In this document: in pieces, positions 8,711 through 15,915 of the stretch
How positions within the stretch are numbered: position 1 is the stretch's first letter
How the letters are laid out: each line of letters starts with the position of its first letter
NCBI RefSeq assembly: GCF_903652925.1
Contig: NZ_CAHLAR010000005.1
Location: forward strand, 62,001 to 126,000
Source: Achromobacter anxifer
GTDB taxonomy: Bacteria; Pseudomonadota; Gammaproteobacteria; Burkholderiales; Burkholderiaceae_B
Direction: 5' to 3'
Length of the DNA: 64,000 nucleotides
Translations under genes and position numbers: made by a program
Notes under the pieces: generated by a model
The model's database searches: none
Seen by the model: the letters and a program-made list of their open reading frames with translations, nothing else
What the model was told of the DNA's origin: nothing

Positions 8711-9691
8711 ATGCACGTCACCCCCAAACCGATCAACACCGGCAGCTCGCCGGCGCACCTCACCTCCGATATCCTTGTGGAAGAACTACTGCGCGAGCGC
8801 CGGCGCGACCGCAAGGCGGGGATCATCAAGGCCAGTCTGGTCCTGCTGGCTGTCATCGCGTATGCCATCGGGTGGTATGTCTTGGTTGGCTCCAACATGA
8901 CCTCCGGCTCGGACGCCCCAAACAAACCCTTCGCCGCGGTCGTACGAATCGACGGCATGATCGGCCCCGATAGCGCAGCTGGCTACAACGCCGTGGCCCC
9001 GTTGCTGCGCCAGGCCTTCGAGCATCCAAAGTCGGTTGGTGTGGTGCTCAGCATCAATTCCCCCGGCGGTACCCCGGTCCAGTCCGCCTTGATCCACGAC
9101 CTGGTCAAGGAGCTCAAGGTCAAGCACTCAAAGCCGGTGGTTGCGGTGGGCGAAGACATGATGACTTCCGGCGCCTACTTCATTGCAGTGGCCGCGGACA
9201 AGATCGTAGCCAATCGCTCGACTGTCACCGGCTCGATCGGCGTGATCTCGGCCAGTTTCGGTTTCACCGGGCTGCTGGACAAGCTCGGTGTGGAGCGCCG
9301 GGTCACCACGGCAGGCGACTCCAAGAGCATGCTTGACCCTTTCCGCCCTGTTACCGCCTCTGAGCTGTCCAAGCAGCGCGAACTGCTCAATGCCATTCAC
9401 GCTCACTTCAAGGATGAGGTGACGGAAGGGCGCGGCGATCGTCTCAAATTGGGCACACCAGGACTCTTCGAAGGTTCCGTGTGGACGGGTGAGGCGGCGA
9501 TGAAGTTCGGCCTGGTTGATGCCTTGGGCAATGTGAACTCCGCAGCCAAGGACTACCTGGGCGTTGAGTCGACCCAGACGCTCGTGCGCCGCAAGCCGCT
9601 GGCTGAGCGCATGCTGGACATGATCGGGATGAAGGTGGCCGCCCGCATCAGCGCCGACATGACGCCGGTCCCCCAGGCCATCTACCGCTGA
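8711..9691 (+). CDS. S49 family signal peptide peptidase (SppA-like)
   Basis: 326 aa inner-membrane serine protease of the S49 family. An N-terminal cytoplasmic stretch is followed by one membrane segment (about 38-60) and the ClpP-like fold. The SINSPGGTP motif is near 117, the catalytic serine lies in TSGAYF near 153, and the likely catalytic lysine in GDSKSM near 204. Length matches single-domain bacterial SppA/SohB forms. It could degrade leader peptides or misfolded exported proteins of the conjugation machine. The start at 8711 was chosen because upstream in-frame GTG at 8672 overlaps the promoter. Confidence 0.85.
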   Translation: MHVTPKPINTGSSPAHLTSDILVEELLRERRRDRKAGIIKASLVLLAVIAYAIGWYVLVGSNMTSGSDAPNKPFAAVVRIDGMIGPDSAAGYNAVAPLLRQAFEHPKSVGVVLSINSPGGTPVQSALIHDLVKELKVKHSKPVVAVGEDMMTSGAYFIAVAADKIVANRSTVTGSIGVISASFGFTGLLDKLGVERRVTTAGDSKSMLDPFRPVTASELSKQRELLNAIHAHFKDEVTEGRGDRLKLGTPGLFEGSVWTGEAAMKFGLVDALGNVNSAAKDYLGVESTQTLVRRKPLAERMLDMIGMKVAARISADMTPVPQAIYR

Positions 9692-9707
9692 ATGGCGAGA
9701 AACGAGA

Positions 9708-9729
9708 AGGCCCCGTGAGGGGCCTTTTT
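9708..9729 (+). terminator. Intrinsic terminator after the S49 gene
   Basis: AAGGCCC pairs with GGGCCTT and runs into five T. The A-run on the other arm lets it also serve the minus-strand operon ending at 9729. Confidence 0.8.
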
Positions 9730-9965
9730 CATTGACGGGGCGGTGGTTGCCGGGCCACGTCACGCAGGGTGAACAGGTAGTCGATCAGAAGCACCAGCAG
9801 AATTGCCACGCCAACCAGAGGGAGGGGGCGGCCCTGGTTCCATTCCGTGATCGACCCGGCCAGCGCAATGGCGGCAAGGGCGGGCTTCATGATCACGGGG
9901 TAGCGAGTGTCGGAACGGCACATCGCCACGAAGGCTCGCCAGGGCAGCAAAGCCCACTCACGCAT
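9729..9965 (-). CDS. Small hypothetical membrane protein
   Basis: 78 aa with one clear hydrophobic segment (VGVAILLVLLIDYLF, about 50-65) and a weaker one near 28-36. It is the last gene of an operon of four membrane proteins and overlaps the upstream gene by 8 nt, implying translational coupling. No family recognised. Confidence 0.6.
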   Translation of the reverse strand: MREWALLPWRAFVAMCRSDTRYPVIMKPALAAIALAGSITEWNQGRPLPLVGVAILLVLLIDYLFTLRDVARQPPPRQ

Positions 9966-10383
9966 CGGGCATCTCCCGGCGCGGGGTGCGGAGGTACGTG
10001 AGCGCCAGGTACAGCAGTGCGAAAGCGCACCAGATCGCCCAGACGGAAAGAACCGCTTCGCGCCAGCCGTACGGCACCCCTAGCATAAAGAGCCCCAACG
10101 CAATACCGACGCTAGCCAGGGCTTGAGTGACAAGCAGCCCGCCAGCCGCAGCGCCGAATCGGGGAGGGAGCCGACTCAAGAGGAGTGGGGTGACAACGGC
10201 CAGAACCAGGGACCACCAATCCCACTTGCCTGCAATCGATTTAGCCAGGAGATCGGACAGTACCGCCAGCACCAGCCAGTTGTAAGCTGCCTTGCGGGTG
10301 GCAAACCAGTAGCGGTGGCGCCAGTCGACGCGCAGAAAGATGGGACCGACCAGGCGCCAGGTGGGGTTCGTCAGGATGCTCAT
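9958..10383 (-). CDS. Hypothetical membrane protein
   Basis: 141 aa with about four hydrophobic segments (near 35-48, 58-70, 82-103, 110-130) and basic loops. It overlaps both neighbours: its ATG overlaps the previous stop (ATGA) and its end overlaps the next start. No family recognised; perhaps a component of an envelope complex with the other products of this operon. Confidence 0.65.
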   Translation of the reverse strand: MSILTNPTWRLVGPIFLRVDWRHRYWFATRKAAYNWLVLAVLSDLLAKSIAGKWDWWSLVLAVVTPLLLSRLPPRFGAAAGGLLVTQALASVGIALGLFMLGVPYGWREAVLSVWAIWCAFALLYLALTYLRTPRREMPDA

Positions 10384-10637
10384 TCGGCCACGTCCGATTC
10401 TGAAATGATGCGCTGGAGCTGTTCAGGGGTGACCGCCTTGCACAACGGCCGCCTCAGATCGGTGCTGCCATAGCAAACGAACGAGGGCGCAGGCTCTACC
10501 GGTGCTGGAAAGAGAATCTCGCCGGTGATTTGGCCCGCCTTGGCGCCCAGGCCTAGAAAGAAGCCGGCAGCCATGACGCCCAACGACAGCATAATGGCGC
10601 ACGGCAACACCGCCAGGAAGAATTTACGCACGCTCAC
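10380..10637 (-). CDS. Small membrane-anchored hypothetical protein
   Basis: 85 aa with a basic N-terminus, a hydrophobic segment at about 6-30 that could be a signal anchor, and a C-terminal part with two cysteines (VCYGS, PLCKA) that could form a disulfide in the periplasm. It overlaps the upstream gene by 14 nt and the downstream gene by 4 nt. No family recognised. Confidence 0.6.
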   Translation of the reverse strand: MSVRKFFLAVLPCAIMLSLGVMAAGFFLGLGAKAGQITGEILFPAPVEPAPSFVCYGSTDLRRPLCKAVTPEQLQRIISESDVAE

Positions 10638-11013
10638 CGCCTTGGACCGCTGCGTCCTGGTGAGCCAGAACAGCCTTGACCAGCGATCGGCCGATGAGGT
10701 ACCGCCAGCCGAAGAACAGGAGAAGGGTGCCGACCACGGCGCGCTCGAGCGTCAGTCCGCCCACGGCGATCATGGCAGGCTGGAGGGCGCTCAGGATGGC
10801 GCTGACGACCATCAGGAACAGGATCGCCAGCACGGAAGCGATCAGAACGGCGCTGAGATGGATTGACTGATTCGCGTTCGGCAGCTTGGGTTTGATCCCG
10901 AACATCGAGATCCAGCCAGCAGCACAGTAGGCCAGCTGCCGCGGCACAGCGCCTTTACGCGCAGCGTCCGCCAGCCGGTCATAGATGACATTGAAGGTGA
11001 GGGTGGGTACCAT
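10624..11013 (-). CDS. Hypothetical membrane protein, first gene of operon
   Basis: 129 aa. An N-terminal soluble stretch of about 45 residues is followed by two hydrophobic segments (about 52-75 and 82-103). It heads the four-gene overlapping operon. The TATACT hexamer lies only 7 nt before the ATG, so the mRNA may start at or next to the start codon (leaderless). No family recognised. Confidence 0.65.
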   Translation of the reverse strand: MVPTLTFNVIYDRLADAARKGAVPRQLAYCAAGWISMFGIKPKLPNANQSIHLSAVLIASVLAILFLMVVSAILSALQPAMIAVGGLTLERAVVGTLLLFFGWRYLIGRSLVKAVLAHQDAAVQGGERA

Positions 11014-11020
11014 GGTCGAT

Positions 11021-11026
11021 AGTATA
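11021..11026 (-). promoter_or_regulatory. TATACT promoter, possibly leaderless
   Basis: Minus-strand TATACT inside an AT-rich stretch, with 7 nt between the hexamer and the ATG at 11013. Confidence 0.5.
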
Positions 11027-11057
11027 TATTTTTAGCCGCATTACGCCAACTTATCTC

Positions 11058-11063
11058 TATACC
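11058..11063 (+). promoter_or_regulatory. CTATAC-type promoter for the YdjM-like gene
   Basis: CTATACC at 11057-11063, 33 nt before the start, divergent from the membrane operon. Confidence 0.5.
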
Positions 11064-11096
11064 CAGCGATCAGATTTCAGTTGAAAGGTGGGGTTT

Positions 11097-11573
11097 ATGA
11101 CAGGTCGCGGGCATCGTTGGACGGGCATTGGGACGGCGTTCTTTGCCGCAGCAGCAGCCCGGGTAGCCGGCTTGCCCGAATTCGTCGCCGCAGCAGTGGC
11201 TGCCGTCTCAACCACCATCCCGGACTGGACCGAAATTCCGTTCTACCGCAATGGCCAGCGAGTAGGGTCGCTGATCACCCACCGCACCATCACCCACTGG
11301 CCTTGGCTTTGGGCCGCAGTGATCGCCTGGGGAATCCATATGGGCGGCTGGGTAGGCGCTGCGGCATTTGGCGCGGCGATCGGTGCCCTCGCCCACATCA
11401 TCGGCGACGCCCCCAATCCCATGGGCATCCCCTGGGTCCTTCCCCACAAGCGAATTCGTATCGGTAAAAAGGGCCTCTGGCGCTCCGGTCAGCATGAGGT
11501 GCTGATCGTTCTGGGCTTCGGAGCCGGCGGCTACGGCGTCTGGAAGCTAGCAGGGGGAACCTTTGTTCTCTAA
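11097..11573 (+). CDS. YdjM/DUF457-type membrane metal-dependent hydrolase
   Basis: 158 aa inner-membrane protein of the YdjM family. Seen are an early RGHRWTG motif, the conserved HRTITHWPW motif (about 63-71), ALAHIIGDAPNPMG (about 101-114), and WVLPHKRIRIG (about 117-127). The repeated histidine and aspartate motifs are thought to bind metal at the membrane. Three to four membrane segments alternate with these motifs. The ATG at 11097 follows GAAAGGTGGGG; an upstream GTG overlaps that RBS. Substrate unknown; members occur often on plasmids and phages. Confidence 0.75.
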   Translation: MTGRGHRWTGIGTAFFAAAAARVAGLPEFVAAAVAAVSTTIPDWTEIPFYRNGQRVGSLITHRTITHWPWLWAAVIAWGIHMGGWVGAAAFGAAIGALAHIIGDAPNPMGIPWVLPHKRIRIGKKGLWRSGQHEVLIVLGFGAGGYGVWKLAGGTFVL

Positions 11574-11630
11574 ATCTCATTGACTAATAAGGTGTTCTGA
11601 GTGATACTACTTGCCACTCAAGGACACCCC

Positions 11631-11987
11631 ATGGTCAACCTCTACGGCTCTCTTGCGGATGCTGCCATTCAGGCGGACCTCAGCAAGGCACAGGAAAAAC
11701 CTCATCGCTGGACCGTCTACCTCGTGGAGGCAAACGGCGCGAAGCGCACCGATGCTCAGAACCGGTTGTACCGGCGCCTGCTGCAAAAGTTTGCCCAGCA
11801 GCAGGGCCGCTCTGTCGCTTACTGGAATGAATACCTGGTGGAGCGCTTTCTCGGCTACGTCGACGTGGTCACCGAAGATGGCATCACCCTCCACGCGCTG
11901 GCATCCACCTCCGAGCTGAGCGTGGAAGAATTCAGCGGCTTCCTCAACGCGTGTCTTGTTCTTGCGGCAGAGATGCAGATCCGGTAG
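11631..11987 (+). CDS. NinB-like recombination protein (tentative)
   Basis: 118 aa. The central segment KRTDAQNRLYRRLLQKFAQQ, followed by a Trp-containing helix and an ERFLGY segment, resembles the phage NinB/YbcN family (single-strand-binding recombination modulators), where a KR(S/T)xxQNxxxW/Y motif is typical. The ATG at 11631 follows AAGGA; a GTG at 11601 in the same frame also has an AAGGTG site, so the start is uncertain. It sits between a membrane hydrolase and exported proteins, so context does not help. Confidence 0.5.
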   Translation: MVNLYGSLADAAIQADLSKAQEKPHRWTVYLVEANGAKRTDAQNRLYRRLLQKFAQQQGRSVAYWNEYLVERFLGYVDVVTEDGITLHALASTSELSVEEFSGFLNACLVLAAEMQIR

Positions 11988-12014
11988 CGGGCAAGCGATT
12001 TGCAGGCTTCTATC

Positions 12015-12020
12015 TATACT
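12015..12020 (+). promoter_or_regulatory. CTATAC-type promoter for the exported-protein pair
   Basis: TATACT hexamer 68 nt before the start at 12089. Confidence 0.5.
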
Positions 12021-12088
12021 AATTTCGACATTCATTGTCGTTTGGTGACTTGATTCACATTCAATAGCATTACCGCAAGGATTCCCTT

Positions 12089-12967
12089 ATGGATAAGAAA
12101 CTTTTGGTGGCCATCGCCGCCGCGCTGGGCGCTGTCGCAGCGCCCGCTTTTGCTCAGGAGCACGGTGGCGGCTCGAACCTCAAGTGCGATCCTCCGGTGG
12201 TTCAAGTCCCGGCCGATGTTCGGAACCCATCGGCTCAGTACACGGTCACCTGCTCGGGGCCGGACATCAATACCGTCACCCCCGTCATCACCTTCGCCGG
12301 CGAGGTCTTTGCCAACGGCACCCCCCCCTATCTCGTGAAATCGACCTACAACATCGACACCCGCGGGCTGCATGCCCGGAAGGTGGGCGAGGAAGCGCGG
12401 GTCGACCAGGTCGCTACGGGTACGCTGACGGCAAGCACCGCCTCGATCGCCGCGCTGCCTTCGCAGTTCGCCGCCCAGTCCTACTGGGACCCGATGGCCA
12501 ATGTGCTGTCGATCGAGGAGATTCCCGGACAGTGGCGCGCCTTCAGCATGAGCCAGTCCGGCATCTATGATGGCTCGGTGGTCAATGCCGGAGTGGCGTC
12601 CACCCCGGTGAAGAATGGACGAGCAACGATCCGTCTCGATCTGGGCAAGGCATATTCCCGCTTCGCTGGTTCCGGCGCCGATGCCGCAATGGTCGAGGCA
12701 CAGCTGGGCTTGCGTGATGGCAAGTTCGAAGTGCTGATCGGCGACACCCGGGCGGCGACACAGGCCTCGATCCAAGGCGCACTCGCGCAGCTGGACAAGA
12801 AGCCGAAGGACATCACTCGGGCTTGGGGCCTGGCGGCGCGCGCGCAGTTCCTCGGCTTGACCGACGAGGTGCGCTATGCCGAGCAAAAGGTGGCCGCGCA
12901 CAACCCGAATCTGCTGGAGGAGTTCCAGCACGGGGTCCAGCGTATCAAGCCGTACGTGCTGCCCTGA
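12089..12967 (+). CDS. Exported hypothetical protein
   Basis: 292 aa with a clear Sec signal peptide (residues 1-22, cleavage after AFA). Mature residues contain a CDPPVVQVP...TVTCSG cysteine pair likely forming a disulfide, then a beta-rich domain and a helical C-terminus. Two genes in a row start with the same arrangement: a signal peptide, an early Cys-containing beta segment and a 54 nt gap between the genes. Function unknown; probably periplasmic or surface. Start supported by AAGGA at the expected distance. Confidence 0.65.
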   Translation: MDKKLLVAIAAALGAVAAPAFAQEHGGGSNLKCDPPVVQVPADVRNPSAQYTVTCSGPDINTVTPVITFAGEVFANGTPPYLVKSTYNIDTRGLHARKVGEEARVDQVATGTLTASTASIAALPSQFAAQSYWDPMANVLSIEEIPGQWRAFSMSQSGIYDGSVVNAGVASTPVKNGRATIRLDLGKAYSRFAGSGADAAMVEAQLGLRDGKFEVLIGDTRAATQASIQGALAQLDKKPKDITRAWGLAARAQFLGLTDEVRYAEQKVAAHNPNLLEEFQHGVQRIKPYVLP

Positions 12968-13021
12968 TGCATGCGGACGCCGGCGAGCGGCGTCCATTTC
13001 TTCGCCCACAAATTCCGCAAT

Positions 13022-14668
13022 ATGAAATTTCGAATTCTTCCCTTCGCGGCACTGCTGATGGCATCCGGCCTGGCATCGGCGGCCCCTCAGATCCAAACCT
13101 GTGAGCCGATGGAGGTAACCCATAGCGGCGGCGCAGGCCTCGGCTACTCGCTTTCGTGCGAAGCGGGGCCCTGGCGGCTGACCTACAAGGGTTCGGTGCC
13201 GGCCGGCTCTTCGTCCGTTCTGGCCCAGTACCGGGTGGCGGTGACGCACCCTGACGGCACCAATCTCGTGCAAACGCGGACCGCACGTCTTGCTGAGCCC
13301 AGTCAGCTGGGGCAAGTGCTGTTGCGCGAAGCGGTTCTCCTGGACAACGGCAACGTGGCCCTGCGTGACTGCCCCGAGATCGGCTGTACGCTGTATCGGC
13401 CGCTGGGGGGTGATTCGAAGCTGTCCAAGGCCTCCATCACAGTCACGCCCGAGATGGCTCGCCTGCTGGCTGAGCGCAAGGAGCTGACCGAGCGGGTTGA
13501 AAGCCAGATGGCCCAGATCTCCGCACTGCAAGCCCGCGAAGCTGCTCTTGCTGCCGACCTTTCGGCTGCGCGGCAGACGCTGGAGTCCGCTCAAGCCGAA
13601 CATGCTGCGGACTTTGCCGGCCTGGAATCGAGCTACTCGAGCAAGCTCGCCGTTCAGCGCGCAGAAGACAGCGCTGCGGCCGCAAGCGCCCAGAAGACCA
13701 ACGACGAGCTGATGGCGCAAGTACAGAGCCTGACGGCGCAGCTGGCGAGTGTCCGTCAAGAACTCGACAAAACCACGGCCGCGGCCGCTGCCGCCCAGGC
13801 TCAGCTGCATGATGCCCACAGCGCCCGTCAAGACCTTCAAGGCCAGGTGCAGGACGCCGCCGTTCTTGCGCAGGCTCATGCCGGCGAGCTGGCTACCGCA
13901 ACGGCCACCAGCGCCGAACGTGAGCGCGCCCTGATTCAAACCCGGGCCGAGCTCGATCAGGCGAAGGAGAGCATCGTCGCCCTGACCCGTGCCGTGGCCG
14001 AATCGGACTCCGCACTGGTCGACATGACGGAGCAGCGCAATGCTGCCCTCGTGAACGTCAAGCACCTGGGGGAGACTACCCTGGAGGTTCTCGACAAGTA
14101 CGACGCGTTGAAGACCGACTACGACGCCAGCCAAGCCAGCCTTCAGGCTGCCCAGAAGGATGCCGCCGACCTCTACACGAAGCTCGAGGCCGCCAAGCTG
14201 ACGCAGGACCTGGCCGGGCAGGCGGCAAGCGTTGCCCACATGGAGGTCGATTCACTCAACCTCCAGGTTCAGGGGCTTACCGCGGAACTTGGCAAGGCCA
14301 TCGAGGTGCTGACGGCCGCAAAGAAGGAAGGCCAGGCTTACCAGGCTGAGACGGAAGGGCTGCGTGGTGAGAACACGGCCCTGAGCGCGCAGCTCACGGC
14401 GGCCAAACGGCTGGAATCGGACCTGCAAGCCCAGCTGGACGCGGCAAATGCCACGATCGCTGAGCTGCGTGCAACGAGCACCGACCAGTTCAACAAGTCT
14501 GGCGAGACTGTGGGCCGGCTGCATGACCAGGTGGAATCCTGCAAGGCTGCGGTGACGGCGCTTGAGGCTACCAACCACAAGATTTTCGAGGATCTCGAGG
14601 CCGTGCGAGAGCGACTGAGCGCCAAGCCGACGCCCGAAGCCTGCGAGACAGGCGCCGAAGCGAAATAA
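13022..14668 (+). CDS. Exported long coiled-coil protein
   Basis: 548 aa with a signal peptide (1-19, ending in ASA). Residues about 20-140 form a beta-rich Cys-containing head (QTCEPMEVTHSG, YSLSCEAG, DCPEIGCTLY), and residues about 150-530 are an almost continuous Ala/Gln/Glu/Leu-rich coiled coil. The head resembles that of the upstream exported protein in layout. It may span the periplasm or form fibres. The start at 13022 was chosen because the signal peptide begins there; an in-frame ATG at 12971 would hide it. Confidence 0.65.
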   Translation: MKFRILPFAALLMASGLASAAPQIQTCEPMEVTHSGGAGLGYSLSCEAGPWRLTYKGSVPAGSSSVLAQYRVAVTHPDGTNLVQTRTARLAEPSQLGQVLLREAVLLDNGNVALRDCPEIGCTLYRPLGGDSKLSKASITVTPEMARLLAERKELTERVESQMAQISALQAREAALAADLSAARQTLESAQAEHAADFAGLESSYSSKLAVQRAEDSAAAASAQKTNDELMAQVQSLTAQLASVRQELDKTTAAAAAAQAQLHDAHSARQDLQGQVQDAAVLAQAHAGELATATATSAERERALIQTRAELDQAKESIVALTRAVAESDSALVDMTEQRNAALVNVKHLGETTLEVLDKYDALKTDYDASQASLQAAQKDAADLYTKLEAAKLTQDLAGQAASVAHMEVDSLNLQVQGLTAELGKAIEVLTAAKKEGQAYQAETEGLRGENTALSAQLTAAKRLESDLQAQLDAANATIAELRATSTDQFNKSGETVGRLHDQVESCKAAVTALEATNHKIFEDLEAVRERLSAKPTPEACETGAEAK

Positions 14669-14689
14669 ACGGCACATCCGGCCACAACT

Positions 14690-14715
14690 AGCCCTGGTTC
14701 CCCAGGGCTTTTTTT
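14690..14715 (+). terminator. Intrinsic terminator after the coiled-coil gene
   Basis: AGCCCTGG pairs with CCAGGGCT around TTCC and is followed by T7. Confidence 0.9.
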
Positions 14716-14766
14716 CGTTCTAACGTCAACATTCCCACCATTAAAGAGCGATTTCGCAATACACGC

Positions 14767-14772
14767 TATACG
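14767..14772 (+). promoter_or_regulatory. CTATAC motif upstream of the regulator gene
   Basis: CGCTATACGG lies 194 nt before the HTH gene, with no ORF between. It may give a long leader or a short RNA. The rest of 14716-14966 holds only the second promoter at 14879. Confidence 0.35.
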
Positions 14773-14878
14773 GGATGGCAGGGGAGCTCTTTACCGGGCA
14801 TTCCTAGGCAACAAGGACGGCGGAGGTCGAGTTTTTGGGTAGAATAATTGCAACAATGCGAATTTCAACCTCTTTGAC

Positions 14879-14906
14879 TTGACATTTCCGCTATATCAAG
14901 TAGAAT
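14879..14906 (+). promoter_or_regulatory. Consensus-like sigma-70 promoter of the HTH regulator
   Basis: TTGACA (14879-14884) and TAGAAT (14901-14906) are separated by 16 nt. A GCTATAT sequence lies inside the spacer. This is the only start region I saw with a consensus -35, which would fit a regulator made independently of the other genes. Confidence 0.55.
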
Positions 14907-14966
14907 CAGCATAGGTAGTAACTGGATAAAGCATCTTCTCGAAGGTGCGATTATAAGGATTGAGTA

Positions 14967-15881
14967 ATGAGCCAGTTCGATAGGTATACTAAGACGGAAT
15001 ATGTGGAGGCGCTCCGCGCATTCATGGGTTTCAACAAACGCACGTTCCTGAGGGAGCATGGCTTCGTCAAGGATTTGGACGAACCCCGTACGGGACGTCT
15101 GCCGCGATACGAAGATGCCCCCGTCAAGGCCTTGGAGGACAAGGTCAATGATAAGGCTCGGAGCGCGGAAGTGGCAGAGAGCTTCGGCGATCGGTATCGG
15201 ATCGCGCGGGACTACAAGGGCTTGGGAGACATCGCTGTCGCCCAACATCTGGGTCTCAGCCGGGAGTTGATCCGTCGATGGGGCATCGGTCAGCAACGTT
15301 GTACTCGGACTGCCGAAGTGGCGGAATTCCTGGACGTGCCGGTCGCGTGGCTCGAAGACGGCGGTGAAGACAATCTGCCGGCCAACAGCCATATCGGCGT
15401 GCGGGTCGGTGAGGAGTCGAAGAACAACCGTGAGCAGCTCTTCGGTTTGACCCAGGCTCTCGTGGCCGAGATTCCGGAAGACGCCGACGAGGAGTACGCG
15501 CAAGCCTTCATTGAGTGGAAGATCTACAATGATCCCGAACTCTCGAAGCTGGCTCGTCGCGCGGGTGGGCGTTGGCAGTTGCTCAACGGCATGCTGATGT
15601 TTTCCCCGTGGGTGCCGATCAAGGAATACGACATGACCCGTCGCCTCTGGAGCGACGAAGTCGAGAAGATGATCCAAGAAGAATTGGTTTCAAATTCGTC
15701 GGTTTATGGCGCATGGAAGTCCCTGCGCGATCGCTGTGTTGCAATGGGAATGTCCGAGGATCAGTATCCGAAGAAGATCTCTTTGCACAAGCGTGTCGAA
15801 AAAGAACGCCAGCGTGCCGAGCAATTTGGCGTCAACCTGAACGATATGGTTGCCGCCTCGGTTGCGAAGTACATCCAGTAG
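14967..15881 (+). CDS. HTH DNA-binding protein, likely regulator
   Basis: 304 aa. Residues about 78-130 contain a Cro/CI-like helix-turn-helix (GLGDIAVAQHLGLSRELIRRWG) followed by EVAEFLDVPVAWLEDG, the typical start-of-domain context of phage-type repressors. The C-terminal half is helical and charged, with no recognised domain. Start ATG at 14967 follows AAGGATTGAGTA. It has a distinct, consensus-like promoter. Candidate controller of element genes; no target site could be assigned. Confidence 0.6.
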   Translation: MSQFDRYTKTEYVEALRAFMGFNKRTFLREHGFVKDLDEPRTGRLPRYEDAPVKALEDKVNDKARSAEVAESFGDRYRIARDYKGLGDIAVAQHLGLSRELIRRWGIGQQRCTRTAEVAEFLDVPVAWLEDGGEDNLPANSHIGVRVGEESKNNREQLFGLTQALVAEIPEDADEEYAQAFIEWKIYNDPELSKLARRAGGRWQLLNGMLMFSPWVPIKEYDMTRRLWSDEVEKMIQEELVSNSSVYGAWKSLRDRCVAMGMSEDQYPKKISLHKRVEKERQRAEQFGVNLNDMVAASVAKYIQ

Positions 15882-15904
15882 TACCGATCCATCGGATCAG
15901 AAAG

Positions 15905-15910
15905 TAGTAT
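15905..15910 (+). promoter_or_regulatory. Possible TAGTAT -10 element for recJ
   Basis: TAGTAT ends 5 nt before the ATG at 15916, which would give a leaderless message. Read-through from the regulator gene is the alternative. Confidence 0.25.
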
Positions 15911-15915
15911 CTCGA

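Noticed and set aside
12032-14239. Long minus-strand ORF (735 aa) opposite the exported proteins
   Set aside because: The plus-strand genes have signal peptides, RBS and a terminator. The reverse frame has no promoter or recognisable domain and reflects GC-rich codon bias.
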